Shown: positions 14,176 to 20,855 of the stretch, one piece after another
Position numbering within the stretch: the first letter of the stretch is position 1
Layout of the letters: each line of letters begins with the position of its first letter
Assembly (NCBI GenBank): GCA_029240395.1
Contig: JAREAJ010000006.1
Span: forward strand, 1-20,855
Length of the DNA stretch: 20,855 nucleotides
Source: Nitrososphaeraceae archaeon
GTDB taxonomy: Archaea > Thermoproteota > Nitrososphaeria > Nitrososphaerales > Nitrososphaeraceae
Direction of reading: 5' to 3'
Notes under the pieces: generated by a model
What the model was told of the DNA's origin: nothing
Database searches by the model: none
The model's input: the letters and a program-made list of their open reading frames with translations, nothing else
Translations under genes and position numbers: made by a program

Positions 14176-14212
14176 CGGATCTTTCGCAAAGACAAAGGGA
14201 TCCGCTTAAAAA
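14176..14212 (+). promoter_or_regulatory. Inverted repeat abutting the TATA box of the DUF262-HNH gene
   Basis: CGGATCTTT (14176-14184) pairs with AAAGGGATCCG (14194-14204), apart from a two-base bulge. The right arm runs straight into the TATA box CTTAAAAA (14205-14212), which is centred 26 bases before GTG 14234. A protein bound here would cover the BRE/TATA, so it is a candidate operator. Confidence 0.5.
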
Positions 14213-14233
14213 CATCGTCACGTAATAATAGTC

Positions 14234-15466
14234 GTGGGTACTGATCAGCTCAATATCCCAATCTCCTCCCACAGCACGCGCAAGTGGGCTTTGAGGGAGA
14301 TCTGTGATATGGACAATAAAGGCGCTCTTAAATTTAATACAGAATATCAGAGATCCAAAGTTTGGAATAAACAAAAGAAACAACTCCTTATTGACTCAAT
14401 ATTAAGAAATTACGATATAGCGTCAGTATTTTTAAGACAAAGAACCAACAGCTCATATTATGAATGCCTGGACGGTCAGCAAAGACTAAAGGCAATAATT
14501 GAATTTGTAAATGATGGCTTCGGTCTTTCGCCAAACATCACAGAAGAATTGGATGGCATTTCGACTAAGTTTAGCCAGCTTCCAGATAACTATCGCGCAT
14601 ATATCAAGGAGTATAAATTAAGTTCAGTTATTGTCACAGACGTAGACGAGGAAACAACCTCTGATATTTTCTTGCGTTTACAAGAAGGAATGCCCCTTAA
14701 CTCGGCCGAAAAGCTCAACGCAATAAGAGGAAAGATGCGAAGGAAGGTAATTGATATATCACAACACCCCTTTCTTACAAAAGTCGGTTTACCTAATACG
14801 CGATTTGCTCATCGATATCTTGCAGCACAGATGTTAGCGCTTTCGATCTCGAGTAAAATTCTTTCAGTAAATTATGAATTGCTTAAGAAATATTACAGGA
14901 TATACAAGAGCCAGGTTCCGGAGGCGGCATTGAACCGAGTCATTAATGCACTTAATTTTCTTGATAGATCATTAGGGGAAAAAGCCTCTTCAATAAGACA
15001 CAAAGCTGACATACTATCACTTTATCTACTTGCCAGTTCCCTCAGGGCAGGCTATTCACTATCTGGACTTGATGAAAAATTGACAGAGTTTGTATTTGAC
15101 TTTATTTCAAATATACAGGAGTCCGATAGGTTACAAAACAACGAAAACAATAAGCCCTACAAGATGTACGCTAATTTGCGTTCTGATTCTGCACCTCACA
15201 TCAGAGAAAGACGCAATATAATTCTATCAAAGTTCCTGCAGTTTGAACCCTCAATTCTTCCAAAAGATCCAGGGAGGGATTACAGCTACCCTGAACGACT
15301 AGCAATATTTCAGCAATCAAAAGGAATGTGCAGTAGGTGCCACCAGCCAACTCCCTTCAGTATCGGGGTAGCCGAACATATTAAGAGGCCTGAGGTTGGA
15401 GGATCTACAACGATAAATAATGGAAGATGGATTTGCGAACAATGCCATAAAATACCACGTAAATAA
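14234..15466 (+). CDS. DUF262 (GmrSD-N/ParB-like) protein with C-terminal HNH nuclease domain
   Basis: The 410-residue product starts at GTG 14234, placed by the TATA box 26 bases upstream. The N-terminal DUF262 domain has FNTEYQRSKVW (35-45), an LLIDSILRN helix and the hallmark DGQQRL motif (80-85). A helical middle follows (about 190-340). The C-terminus is an HNH/treble-clef nuclease: zinc ligands C366-x2-C369 and C401-x2-C404, E381-H382, N395/N396 and final H405. The layout resembles GmrD/GmrSD-type modification-dependent restriction enzymes and other DUF262 defence proteins: NTP- or DNA-sensing N-domain plus nuclease. All HNH ligands appear intact. No partner methylase or second subunit is adjacent. 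A defence role is inferred from the family; the substrate is unknown. Confidence 0.85.
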   Translation: MGTDQLNIPISSHSTRKWALREICDMDNKGALKFNTEYQRSKVWNKQKKQLLIDSILRNYDIASVFLRQRTNSSYYECLDGQQRLKAIIEFVNDGFGLSPNITEELDGISTKFSQLPDNYRAYIKEYKLSSVIVTDVDEETTSDIFLRLQEGMPLNSAEKLNAIRGKMRRKVIDISQHPFLTKVGLPNTRFAHRYLAAQMLALSISSKILSVNYELLKKYYRIYKSQVPEAALNRVINALNFLDRSLGEKASSIRHKADILSLYLLASSLRAGYSLSGLDEKLTEFVFDFISNIQESDRLQNNENNKPYKMYANLRSDSAPHIRERRNIILSKFLQFEPSILPKDPGRDYSYPERLAIFQQSKGMCSRCHQPTPFSIGVAEHIKRPEVGGSTTINNGRWICEQCHKIPRK

Positions 15467-15691
15467 TACCGACCATATGGGGACACGGAATCATTTGTTA
15501 TAAAAGTTGGTCAGCTGCTTGGCGATTTCTCGGAGTCCAATTGCTGGATTTTTTATAATGTGTTCCGAGAGGTGGATCAACGATATTTTTCTGTAATCCC
15601 GCTTGTTCCTCATACTGGATTCCTCAATCGCATTCGTATCATCTATAAACCGGATGGTGTTATATATTCAGGACCGTGGTGGGGAAAATAA
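15467..15691 (+). other. Unexplained open frame directly after the DUF262-HNH stop, in the same frame
   Basis: After TAA 15464-15466 the same reading frame stays open for 74 codons to TAA 15689-15691. The translation looks protein-like (for example WIFYNVFREVDQRYFSVIPL and IRIIYKPDGVIYSGPWWGK). There is no ATG; GTG 15560 could start a 43-residue protein, with a TATA-like TTATAAAAG at about 15497-15505. It may be a small gene, a decayed C-terminal extension of the HNH protein, or chance. The segment also contains the promoter of the next gene. Confidence 0.3.
15661..15668 (+). promoter_or_regulatory. TATA box of the membrane-protein gene
   Basis: TATATATT is centred about 28 bases before ATG 15693. 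It supports that ATG over the TTG at 15603 of the longer open frame. Confidence 0.6.
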
Positions 15692-15692
15692 T

Positions 15693-16925
15693 ATGAGAAA
15701 TGAATTTCTTTCGCAAGGAGAGCATTTCTGTTTTTTCAGGCCAGTCTCATTTTTGATTCTTATTTCAATTATATCCACTGGTTTCTTTGCATCATTCAAT
15801 GTGACGGGTGTGCCTCCAGCGCAAGCACATCTAGACCATTTACCTCATTTCAACTCCGGGGGAAATAGATATGGCTATGGAGATTATATTTCCTATATCT
15901 CAATAGAACCAGAATATGGAACGACAGATTATCCTAGTATGCTCACGTTCAGCGTTCAAGATTTTGATGGGAACGACATTTACAATATAACGACGATGGT
16001 AGAGATATATGACTCTATCAGCGGGAAGCGCGTCCACTTGTTTCCATGGACATTCAGAGATATCGGAGATTTTCATCTCTATTATCAATTTCCTAAAAAG
16101 GGAGGCTATCAGGTAGTCTTGAGCGTCCGCGACACTGCAGAAAGTAAAGCAGTAAATAGTTACGGACAGCCCTTATCAAGTCTGTCTACCGACCCCCCAC
16201 GTTCTATCCTAGGTGACACCTCAAACTGCGACTGTATAAGAACAATATTCAATATATCGATTGCGACCACATTCGGAACAATCCAAAATACATTATTCAT
16301 TATCTGTATTGTTTCCCCAATAATTCTTTTGGGACTAGTTCTCAGCAAGAACTATTACAAGAAAAGTTCAATGCATAGAAGTAAAAGTAATGTATATTCT
16401 AGCACATCTGATGTTAGATGGGACGGTCAAAGAGAGGTCAAAACAGCTAAAGAAGGTTCCTCAAGTGGCAAACAAATTGTAAAATATTCTATAATGCTGT
16501 TGGCATTAGCGGGAGGTATAGTACATTTGGTTGTTTTTCCTGAGCATGGCTCTTTACACATTTACTACAGCATCTTTCTTCTGGCTGCCTCAGGAGGCCA
16601 GATCGCTTATGGCATTTTGTACTTCCTTGTAATGTTGTCAAAACCATTTTACGAAGTATCTGCGACAAATGAGATCAGATCGACTTATCTTAATAACATG
16701 GCTGTGAACTGGTTCGGATTTTTCGGCACAGCTGTTCTTGTTGGATTATATACTTATGTGCTCTTATATCCTCCTCCCTTATCTCCTACTAACCAACCCG
16801 AAGAAATTGAAATAGCAGGAGTCCTCGCTAAGTCCCTTGAGGTGGCGCTGCTAATAGGAATAGCATTCATTATTAAATGGGATAGACAGAAATTCCATAA
16901 AATGATCACCAAAGTAAACCAGTAG
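15693..16925 (+). CDS. Multi-pass membrane protein with extracellular Ig-like domain
   Basis: The 410-residue protein from ATG 15693 has an N-terminal hydrophobic signal or anchor (17-37). A His-rich segment follows (AQAHLDHLPHFNSGG, 43-57), then a beta-sandwich-like domain (65-147; SMLTFSVQDFDGNDIYNITT, DFHLYYQFPKKGGYQVVLSV) of YtkA/FixH-like type. Next come Cys179/Cys181, a helix at 199-218, a charged cytoplasmic stretch, and four more helices (about 263-283, 289-316, 336-359, 374-395). The motif GGIVHLVVFPEH (274-285) lies in the membrane part, with H278, E284 and H285 as possible metal or haem ligands. The outer domain and His cluster suggest metal handling at the cell surface, but no exact family is recognised. 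It is a single gene with its own promoter. Confidence 0.75.
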   Translation: MRNEFLSQGEHFCFFRPVSFLILISIISTGFFASFNVTGVPPAQAHLDHLPHFNSGGNRYGYGDYISYISIEPEYGTTDYPSMLTFSVQDFDGNDIYNITTMVEIYDSISGKRVHLFPWTFRDIGDFHLYYQFPKKGGYQVVLSVRDTAESKAVNSYGQPLSSLSTDPPRSILGDTSNCDCIRTIFNISIATTFGTIQNTLFIICIVSPIILLGLVLSKNYYKKSSMHRSKSNVYSSTSDVRWDGQREVKTAKEGSSSGKQIVKYSIMLLALAGGIVHLVVFPEHGSLHIYYSIFLLAASGGQIAYGILYFLVMLSKPFYEVSATNEIRSTYLNNMAVNWFGFFGTAVLVGLYTYVLLYPPPLSPTNQPEEIEIAGVLAKSLEVALLIGIAFIIKWDRQKFHKMITKVNQ

Positions 16926-17005
16926 GAGTGTTAGTTGGAAAGGCATTAATCATACGCAAAATAAATGGCTTTTCAATCCATTGACTGCTTAACCATAGTT
17001 TGTTT

Positions 17006-17206
17006 CTAGTATGCCTTATCTTTGGGTTCGCCTAATATGCGATCAATCTTTATCAAGTATTCCACTCCTCTTAACTTCCTTCTTAACGCCTTTACATCTT
17101 CTAATCTTAAATTCTCTATATAAGATTTCCAATCCTCAAGCGAGGCAGAGATAGAGGGCGCATCACGTAGCAGGTTTGATTTTCTATCTTTCTCCGCTTT
17201 GTTCAC
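17006..17206 (-). CDS. Small helical hypothetical protein, GTG start
   Basis: The 66-residue product begins at GTG 17206. It is highly charged and largely helical: MNKAEKDRKSNLLRD, SASLEDWKSYIENLRLEDVKALRRKLRGVEYLIKID, then RILGEPKDKAY. It has no cysteines, signal peptide or membrane helix, and no family is recognised. A TATA element (TTAAATATA, 17243-17251 on the minus strand) predicts transcription start about 15 bases before the GTG. Composition and promoter make it likely real. Confidence 0.6.
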   Translation of the reverse strand: MNKAEKDRKSNLLRDAPSISASLEDWKSYIENLRLEDVKALRRKLRGVEYLIKIDRILGEPKDKAY

Positions 17207-17242
17207 GTCTCCGTATACTCAATGTACGGTAATAAAACTAAG

Positions 17243-17251
17243 TATATTTAA
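17243..17251 (-). promoter_or_regulatory. TATA box of the 66-residue protein gene
   Basis: TTAAATATA on the minus strand is centred about 41 bases before GTG 17206, giving a leader of about 15 bases. Confidence 0.45.
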
Positions 17252-17403
17252 GTTTCAAACTCTTGCTTATACATTTTGAAAAAATATTTGACTAAAATAT
17301 CCTAATTTGTGCAAGCAAGTATAACACGTGAGCGATCTAATATGTTCCTCTGGGAAATAAGATGGATGAATAAACATAAGTGGCTAATTGCACGCATTAA
17401 TCA

Positions 17404-19215
17404 CTAGAGCATTTTCTTCAATTCTTTTATTTTATCCTCAAGCAGATTGAATCCCTGTTGCCAGAACTCGTCGCGTGAGATATCCATTCCCGAATCCTTT
17501 AAAAGTTCTTCAGGCTTTCTTGAACCCCCGGAAGATAAGATATTGAGATATTTCGGAATAAAAGAGCGTCCTTCATTCTTGAATTCCTGGTACAATGATA
17601 ATACAAGAAGGTTTCCAAAAGAATATGCATAGCAGTAAAATGGACTGTGAAAAAAATGAGGAATGTAGGTCCATTCCCATTGAAAGTCAGATGAGACGTT
17701 AACTGAATCGCCGAACTGTTGACTCAAATTGCTGAGGTACAATTCGGAGATTTTATCTGTGGTTGCATTTTCATTCGCGATAATTCGATGGGCATCTATT
17801 TCAAATAAAGTGAAATAAGCCTGACGCATTATAGTGGCATACATGTCATCAATATGTTCAGCAAGCAGTATCTTTTGCTCTCTGAATCCAACACTACTTA
17901 ATAACTTGTCATTGAGCAGCATTTCAGCAAACACAGACGCAGTCTCAGCAAGAGGTAAGGGTGCATGTGCTACTGTTATCGGTTTGTCGGATGCAGCTAT
18001 ACTATGTATAGCATGGCCCAACTCATGTGCCATTGTTGAAACGTCTCTAGATTTGCCGTCAAAGTTCAGAAGTACGTAAGGTGTTCGCTTCGGAGAAACT
18101 GTAGAGCAAAAAGCCCCTCCTTGTTTGTCCTTCCTAATCTCTGAATCCACGTGGTGCTCGTTAAAAACCCGCTCGCTATATTCTCTAAACTCAGCATTAA
18201 ATCCCTCAAATGTATCAAGTACGGTATTGACTGCCTCACTAAATGTAAATTTCTTCTGATCGGAGTTTCTCAACGATAAGGGCGCGTACAGATCGTAACG
18301 TCTAAGTTTTCTGTGTCCAAGCATTTTCGCCTTCTCCAGAAAATAATCTTGAAAGATGTCTGAATTTTTCTTGCATACATTGAGGAGCGCCCGTACCGTT
18401 GAATCATCTAGATTATTTGAGGCATTCCTAACCGAAATAGGTGATTCATATCCACGCATATTCATATTTTCGTCACGCCATTGAAGGACTAAATTTTGGT
18501 AGATTTCCCCTAATATCCCACTATTCTTTTTGTATACCTGAAGAAGTGACTGATAAGCGCTTTTTCTTTCTTCAGCTTTTGTGCTGCGAATGTATGAAAG
18601 TAATTTCTCTCTGTTTGAGAAAGTTTTCTTGATTGTCTTTCGAGCTTTTTTGATGACCATGAGGTATTCGAAGCCATTAACCATCCTATCGTATATCTTT
18701 ACGAGCGCATTTGTCCCTGTAACTTCAAGTGTGCTGATGATTTTCTCTTCTGGCTCAGTCAGGACATATTTTGCAAGCAAACGCTTGTGTTTTAAATACT
18801 CTCTATATACAATAGGCATAGATTCTATCAGGCGTTTGGCATTATCTTCGTCCAATTCTTTCCTAAACCATAGATCAAAGAAAAGCAGTCGATTACCTAT
18901 ATCCGCCGCCATCAAATCCATCCTTGTCAGAAGGGATGCAGCATCATTTGAAGAGGTATCAGCGGAATATTTTAAATGTGCATAACCGTCTACGATGCTT
19001 ACCTTTTCTGAAACTTCCTCTATTGAATAAAAAATACTCTGAAAATCTGACTCCTTTAAATCGTTACTAAGATAATTGCGCCTATTTTCAATGATACTTA
19101 CCTTTTGCTCAATAGATTTAACAAATTCTTCAAATTCCTCGGAACGTGGATCCCTAACGAGATCCGACAAGTCCCAGGGGCCGATATTTCTGGTTTTTTT
19201 ATGTGTAACTAACAT
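17404..19215 (-). CDS. pepF: Oligoendopeptidase F family metallopeptidase (M3)
   Basis: The 603-residue protein is an M3B peptidase. It starts MLVTHKKTRNIGPWDLSDLV, the typical 'W-DLSDL' opening of PepF. A helical N-domain follows, with the family segment LARYVLTEPEEKIISTLEVTG-like at about 150-170. The zinc site HELGH (about residues 396-400, in STMAHELGHAIHS) is followed by the downstream glutamate region PLPLAETASVFAEMLL. The C-terminal FHSPFYCYAYSFGNLLVLSLY matches the substrate-binding Tyr/His region. It degrades oligopeptides in the cytoplasm. The frame is open to ATG 19263, but the TATA (19248-19255) lies inside that extension and predicts a transcript starting near 19226, so ATG 19215 is the better start. 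Confidence 0.93.
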   Translation of the reverse strand: MLVTHKKTRNIGPWDLSDLVRDPRSEEFEEFVKSIEQKVSIIENRRNYLSNDLKESDFQSIFYSIEEVSEKVSIVDGYAHLKYSADTSSNDAASLLTRMDLMAADIGNRLLFFDLWFRKELDEDNAKRLIESMPIVYREYLKHKRLLAKYVLTEPEEKIISTLEVTGTNALVKIYDRMVNGFEYLMVIKKARKTIKKTFSNREKLLSYIRSTKAEERKSAYQSLLQVYKKNSGILGEIYQNLVLQWRDENMNMRGYESPISVRNASNNLDDSTVRALLNVCKKNSDIFQDYFLEKAKMLGHRKLRRYDLYAPLSLRNSDQKKFTFSEAVNTVLDTFEGFNAEFREYSERVFNEHHVDSEIRKDKQGGAFCSTVSPKRTPYVLLNFDGKSRDVSTMAHELGHAIHSIAASDKPITVAHAPLPLAETASVFAEMLLNDKLLSSVGFREQKILLAEHIDDMYATIMRQAYFTLFEIDAHRIIANENATTDKISELYLSNLSQQFGDSVNVSSDFQWEWTYIPHFFHSPFYCYAYSFGNLLVLSLYQEFKNEGRSFIPKYLNILSSGGSRKPEELLKDSGMDISRDEFWQQGFNLLEDKIKELKKML

Positions 19216-19247
19216 TTTCTTGAATGAGTAAGTAAATTCGATTACAC

Positions 19248-19255
19248 TTAATATA
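19248..19255 (-). promoter_or_regulatory. TATA box of pepF
   Basis: TATATTAA on the minus strand is centred about 37 bases before ATG 19215 and lies downstream of the in-frame ATG 19263, so it decides the start. Confidence 0.5.
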
Positions 19256-19490
19256 CCATACAACTTGAGCGACTATTCATTGATTGTCATTGTATGGAAA
19301 CACAAATCTAAAAAGGTCACATAACACCATTAAACCATGTAGTGTTTTGTATTTGTCTTTGGCTGAAAAATCTTACATACGAGCATCGACAGACGTGAAC
19401 AGGTTACTATATTGACCCACTAAAAGCTTTTTTCGCGTCTCAAGGAAACTTTCTCATTATATCCTATATAAGAAAAAACCATAACAAACC

Positions 19491-19499
19491 TATATATAA
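19491..19499 (+). promoter_or_regulatory. TATA box of the Lrp/AsnC gene
   Basis: TATATATAA, preceded by a purine-rich BRE-like ACAAACC, is centred 26-27 bases before ATG 19522. It is the clearest promoter in the window. Confidence 0.7.
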
Positions 19500-19521
19500 A
19501 TGAGCGAAAAGCTACACGCTC

Positions 19522-20019
19522 ATGGTCGAGGAATCTAATCGCCTGCTAGATATAGTCGATTATAAAATAATAGATATTCTCGCTAAAGATTCTTCCACCA
19601 CATTTGTTGACATTGCTAAACGGATCGGTGTCTCCGATGCAACAATACACATAAGGGTTAGGAGACTAAGGGATCTCAGGATTATTGGCAACTTTACCAT
19701 TTCAGTAGATAACAACCGCCTTGGATATGACCATCTAGCTTTCATGGGAATAAACGTCGAACCGGGATTTGCTGAAGAAGTAAGCGACGGTTTGTCGTTC
19801 TATGAAGAAATTCTCGAAATTCACGAGATGCATAACAGATTCGATCTACTACTCAAAATTCGAGCTACCGACCTTGAGGATCTTAGAGATATCGTAGTAA
19901 ACAAAATTCGGAGATTACCCCATATACTCGAAGCTGAGTTAATGACCATTCTGAAAACTAGAAAGGAAGAACAGATAGTTCCAATACAAAATGAAATTGA
20001 AATTACCTCTTGGAAATAG
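19522..20019 (+). CDS. Lrp/AsnC family transcriptional regulator
   Basis: The 165-residue protein has an N-terminal winged helix-turn-helix (about 10-60: LLDIVDYKIIDILAKDSSTTFVDIAKRIGVSDATIHIRVRRLRDLRII). A C-terminal RAM ligand-binding/oligomerisation domain follows (about 70-155: HLAFMGINVEPGFAEEV, EILEIHEMHNRFDLLLKIRATDLEDLRDIVVNKIRRLPHI). These regulators usually respond to amino acids and act as octamers on promoters in the same cell. The divergent neighbour is pepF, so peptide or amino-acid control is a reasonable guess but not shown. A leaderless transcript is predicted from the TATA box. Confidence 0.93.
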   Translation: MVEESNRLLDIVDYKIIDILAKDSSTTFVDIAKRIGVSDATIHIRVRRLRDLRIIGNFTISVDNNRLGYDHLAFMGINVEPGFAEEVSDGLSFYEEILEIHEMHNRFDLLLKIRATDLEDLRDIVVNKIRRLPHILEAELMTILKTRKEEQIVPIQNEIEITSWK

Positions 20020-20060
20020 TTTGGAACCATAAATATATTGGTAATCAAAGAGACCAAGGA

Positions 20061-20855
20061 TTATTGCACATATTGAAGATAATACTGTTCTTTGTCAATC
20101 TTTTCTGCATTTACACCCTCAATTTCTAGCAAGTCCTGCATTATCCCTCTACCCTTTAAAATTTTCCCTGTCGTACCTGATTTTACTGTCCCACTGATGA
20201 AACCGCTGCTTCCGCATATTGGATTAAATACATTTCTCACGTCTCCTCCATGATACTTGGATAGCGTCTTTTCCTGAAGTCTTTCTGGTTCGCTAAATCC
20301 CTTGGATTGAGGATCTACGAAAAATCTACCGGTGCGATAGATTATCCTAGGATGATCTGACGAGAAAGGAACTTCTTTTTCCCTAGTGAACGTAAAAACC
20401 ACCAGAAAATTTTCCAATTTTTTTGCCATTTCAACCAGCCACTCAAAATAAATTATGTTTGTGAAATTCTTATCTTGGTTTCCGCTGAATCTAGGATTGC
20501 TATAAAAAAGTGTTAAACGAAGATCAGGATCCTTTGTATCTTCCATAAATTGAAGCAGACATCTTGCTGACTCAGCTCCATTTGATCCAGACCAATAAGC
20601 AACATCTTTCTCAATCCCCGCAGCAACCTTTGACAAAAAATGGTTCTTATTTTGGTTCAGACGCAGCTTTACTTTATCTCCAATCTTCATCTGTTCAAAG
20701 AAATACGCTGCAAATCCGTCTGCCTTGTGGGTAGTCGGATTAATGAAGCCATAAGGCTTTTCATCCTTTATTGTAAGATCAATTAAATTACGAGTAGGCG
20801 ATGATGAGATTGAATACGACCTTTCGACCACTCTTTCCTCCAAATTCCCTGATGT
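20061..20855 (-). CDS. Ferredoxin-NADP reductase-like flavoprotein (5' end outside window)
   Basis: The visible 265 codons read openly to the window edge. The FAD motif RSYSISSSP is near the visible N-terminus, where family members would have about 40-60 further residues, so the start is outside (a TTG at 20843 is only an internal codon). Other family marks are YFFEQMKIGDKVKLRL, the nucleotide-site loop YWSGSNGAESARCLLQ, LFYSNPRF with IIYFEWLVEMAKKLENFLVVFTFTRE, and the terminal ICGSSGFISGTV...LEIEGVNAEKIDKEQYYL. These fit the FNR superfamily, moving electrons between NAD(P)H and a ferredoxin or oxygenase partner. The GSNGAE variant of the usual GTGxxP loop is unusual. The partner is unknown. 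Confidence 0.75.
   Translation of the reverse strand, partial: TSGNLEERVVERSYSISSSPTRNLIDLTIKDEKPYGFINPTTHKADGFAAYFFEQMKIGDKVKLRLNQNKNHFLSKVAAGIEKDVAYWSGSNGAESARCLLQFMEDTKDPDLRLTLFYSNPRFSGNQDKNFTNIIYFEWLVEMAKKLENFLVVFTFTREKEVPFSSDHPRIIYRTGRFFVDPQSKGFSEPERLQEKTLSKYHGGDVRNVFNPICGSSGFISGTVKSGTTGKILKGRGIMQDLLEIEGVNAEKIDKEQYYLQYVQ

Larger units (their letters stand above)
13840..14233. promoter_or_regulatory. Divergent intergenic region rich in palindromes
   Basis: This 394-base stretch has no credible gene. It holds the aldo/keto reductase TATA (minus strand, 13881-13888), a 10-base palindrome CGTCTAGACG (13981-13990), a perfect 32-base palindrome (14027-14058), an interrupted inverted repeat (14176-14204) and the TATA of the DUF262-HNH gene (14205-14212). 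Both flanking genes are transcribed away from it, so the palindromes are not 3' terminators of those genes. They are better read as regulatory sites or remnants of an element. Confidence 0.6.
19216..19521. promoter_or_regulatory. Divergent pepF / Lrp intergenic region
   Basis: This 306-base gap has no credible gene. It contains the pepF TATA, weak nested inverted repeats (ACAAAT 19302-19307 with ATTTGT 19351-19356, and AACAC 19323-19327 with GTGTT 19342-19346), a perfect AAAAGCTTTT palindrome (19422-19431), and two further A/T elements before the Lrp gene. One of these, TATATATAA at 19491-19499, is ideally placed. The symmetric sites could be autoregulatory Lrp sites, since Lrp/AsnC proteins often bind their own promoter. 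Confidence 0.45.

Noticed and set aside
14141..14383. 80-codon minus-strand frame across the DUF262-HNH promoter and start
   Set aside because: It overlaps a clear promoter and the start of a recognised gene; the sequence resembles no protein.

Overview
The window looks like chromosomal DNA of an archaeon, most likely an ammonia-oxidising Nitrososphaeria (Thaumarchaeota) relative. This is inferred from gene content and promoter style, not from a marker gene. The content includes an archaeal Dph2 for diphthamide synthesis, an archaeal-type dihydropteroate synthase, a P-II-like protein with an unusual T-loop, a Dps-like ferritin, an Lrp/AsnC regulator and several small zinc-binding proteins. 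Many genes have an A/T-rich TATA element centred about 26 bases upstream of the start codon. That implies leaderless or very short-leader mRNAs, and several starts are TTG or GTG. The genus cannot be fixed from this sequence. There is no rRNA, tRNA, CRISPR array or recognisable insertion sequence.

Layout. Positions 1-2060 hold the 3' end of a membrane protein, a tiny acidic protein, a 43-residue C2H2-type zinc-finger protein, an HNH-like protein whose catalytic His position is Gln, and a small zinc-ribbon protein. Positions 2150-5580 hold a P-II-like regulator, a CoA-binding-fold protein, a small hypothetical, a class I O-methyltransferase and Dph2. Positions 5760-8610 hold a 900-residue six-hairpin glycosidase (glycogen-debranching/glucoamylase-like), overlapped at its 5' end by a 62-codon frame in another phase. 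Positions 8848-11865 hold dihydropteroate synthase, a ferritin-like protein and IMP dehydrogenase. Positions 12039-13840 hold a small secreted or anchored protein, probably with a disturbed N-terminus, and an aldo/keto reductase. Positions 13840-16925 are the most unusual part. A gene-free divergent region carries several palindromes, one of them a perfect 32-bp palindrome. It lies upstream of a stand-alone DUF262 + HNH protein (GmrSD/type IV restriction-like), followed by an unexplained open frame and a multi-pass membrane protein with an extracellular Ig-like domain. Positions 17006-20855 hold a small hypothetical, an oligoendopeptidase F (M3) family peptidase, an Lrp/AsnC regulator and the 3' part of a ferredoxin-NADP reductase-like flavoprotein.

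Most genes appear monocistronic, with alternating strands and their own promoters, so there is no clear multi-gene operon. The metabolic genes are independent housekeeping functions: purine synthesis, pterin synthesis, translation-factor modification, and glycan and peptide turnover. The best candidates for something less described are the solitary DUF262-HNH gene with its palindrome-rich promoter region, the degenerate HNH protein near the left end, and the small frame overlapping the glycosidase start.
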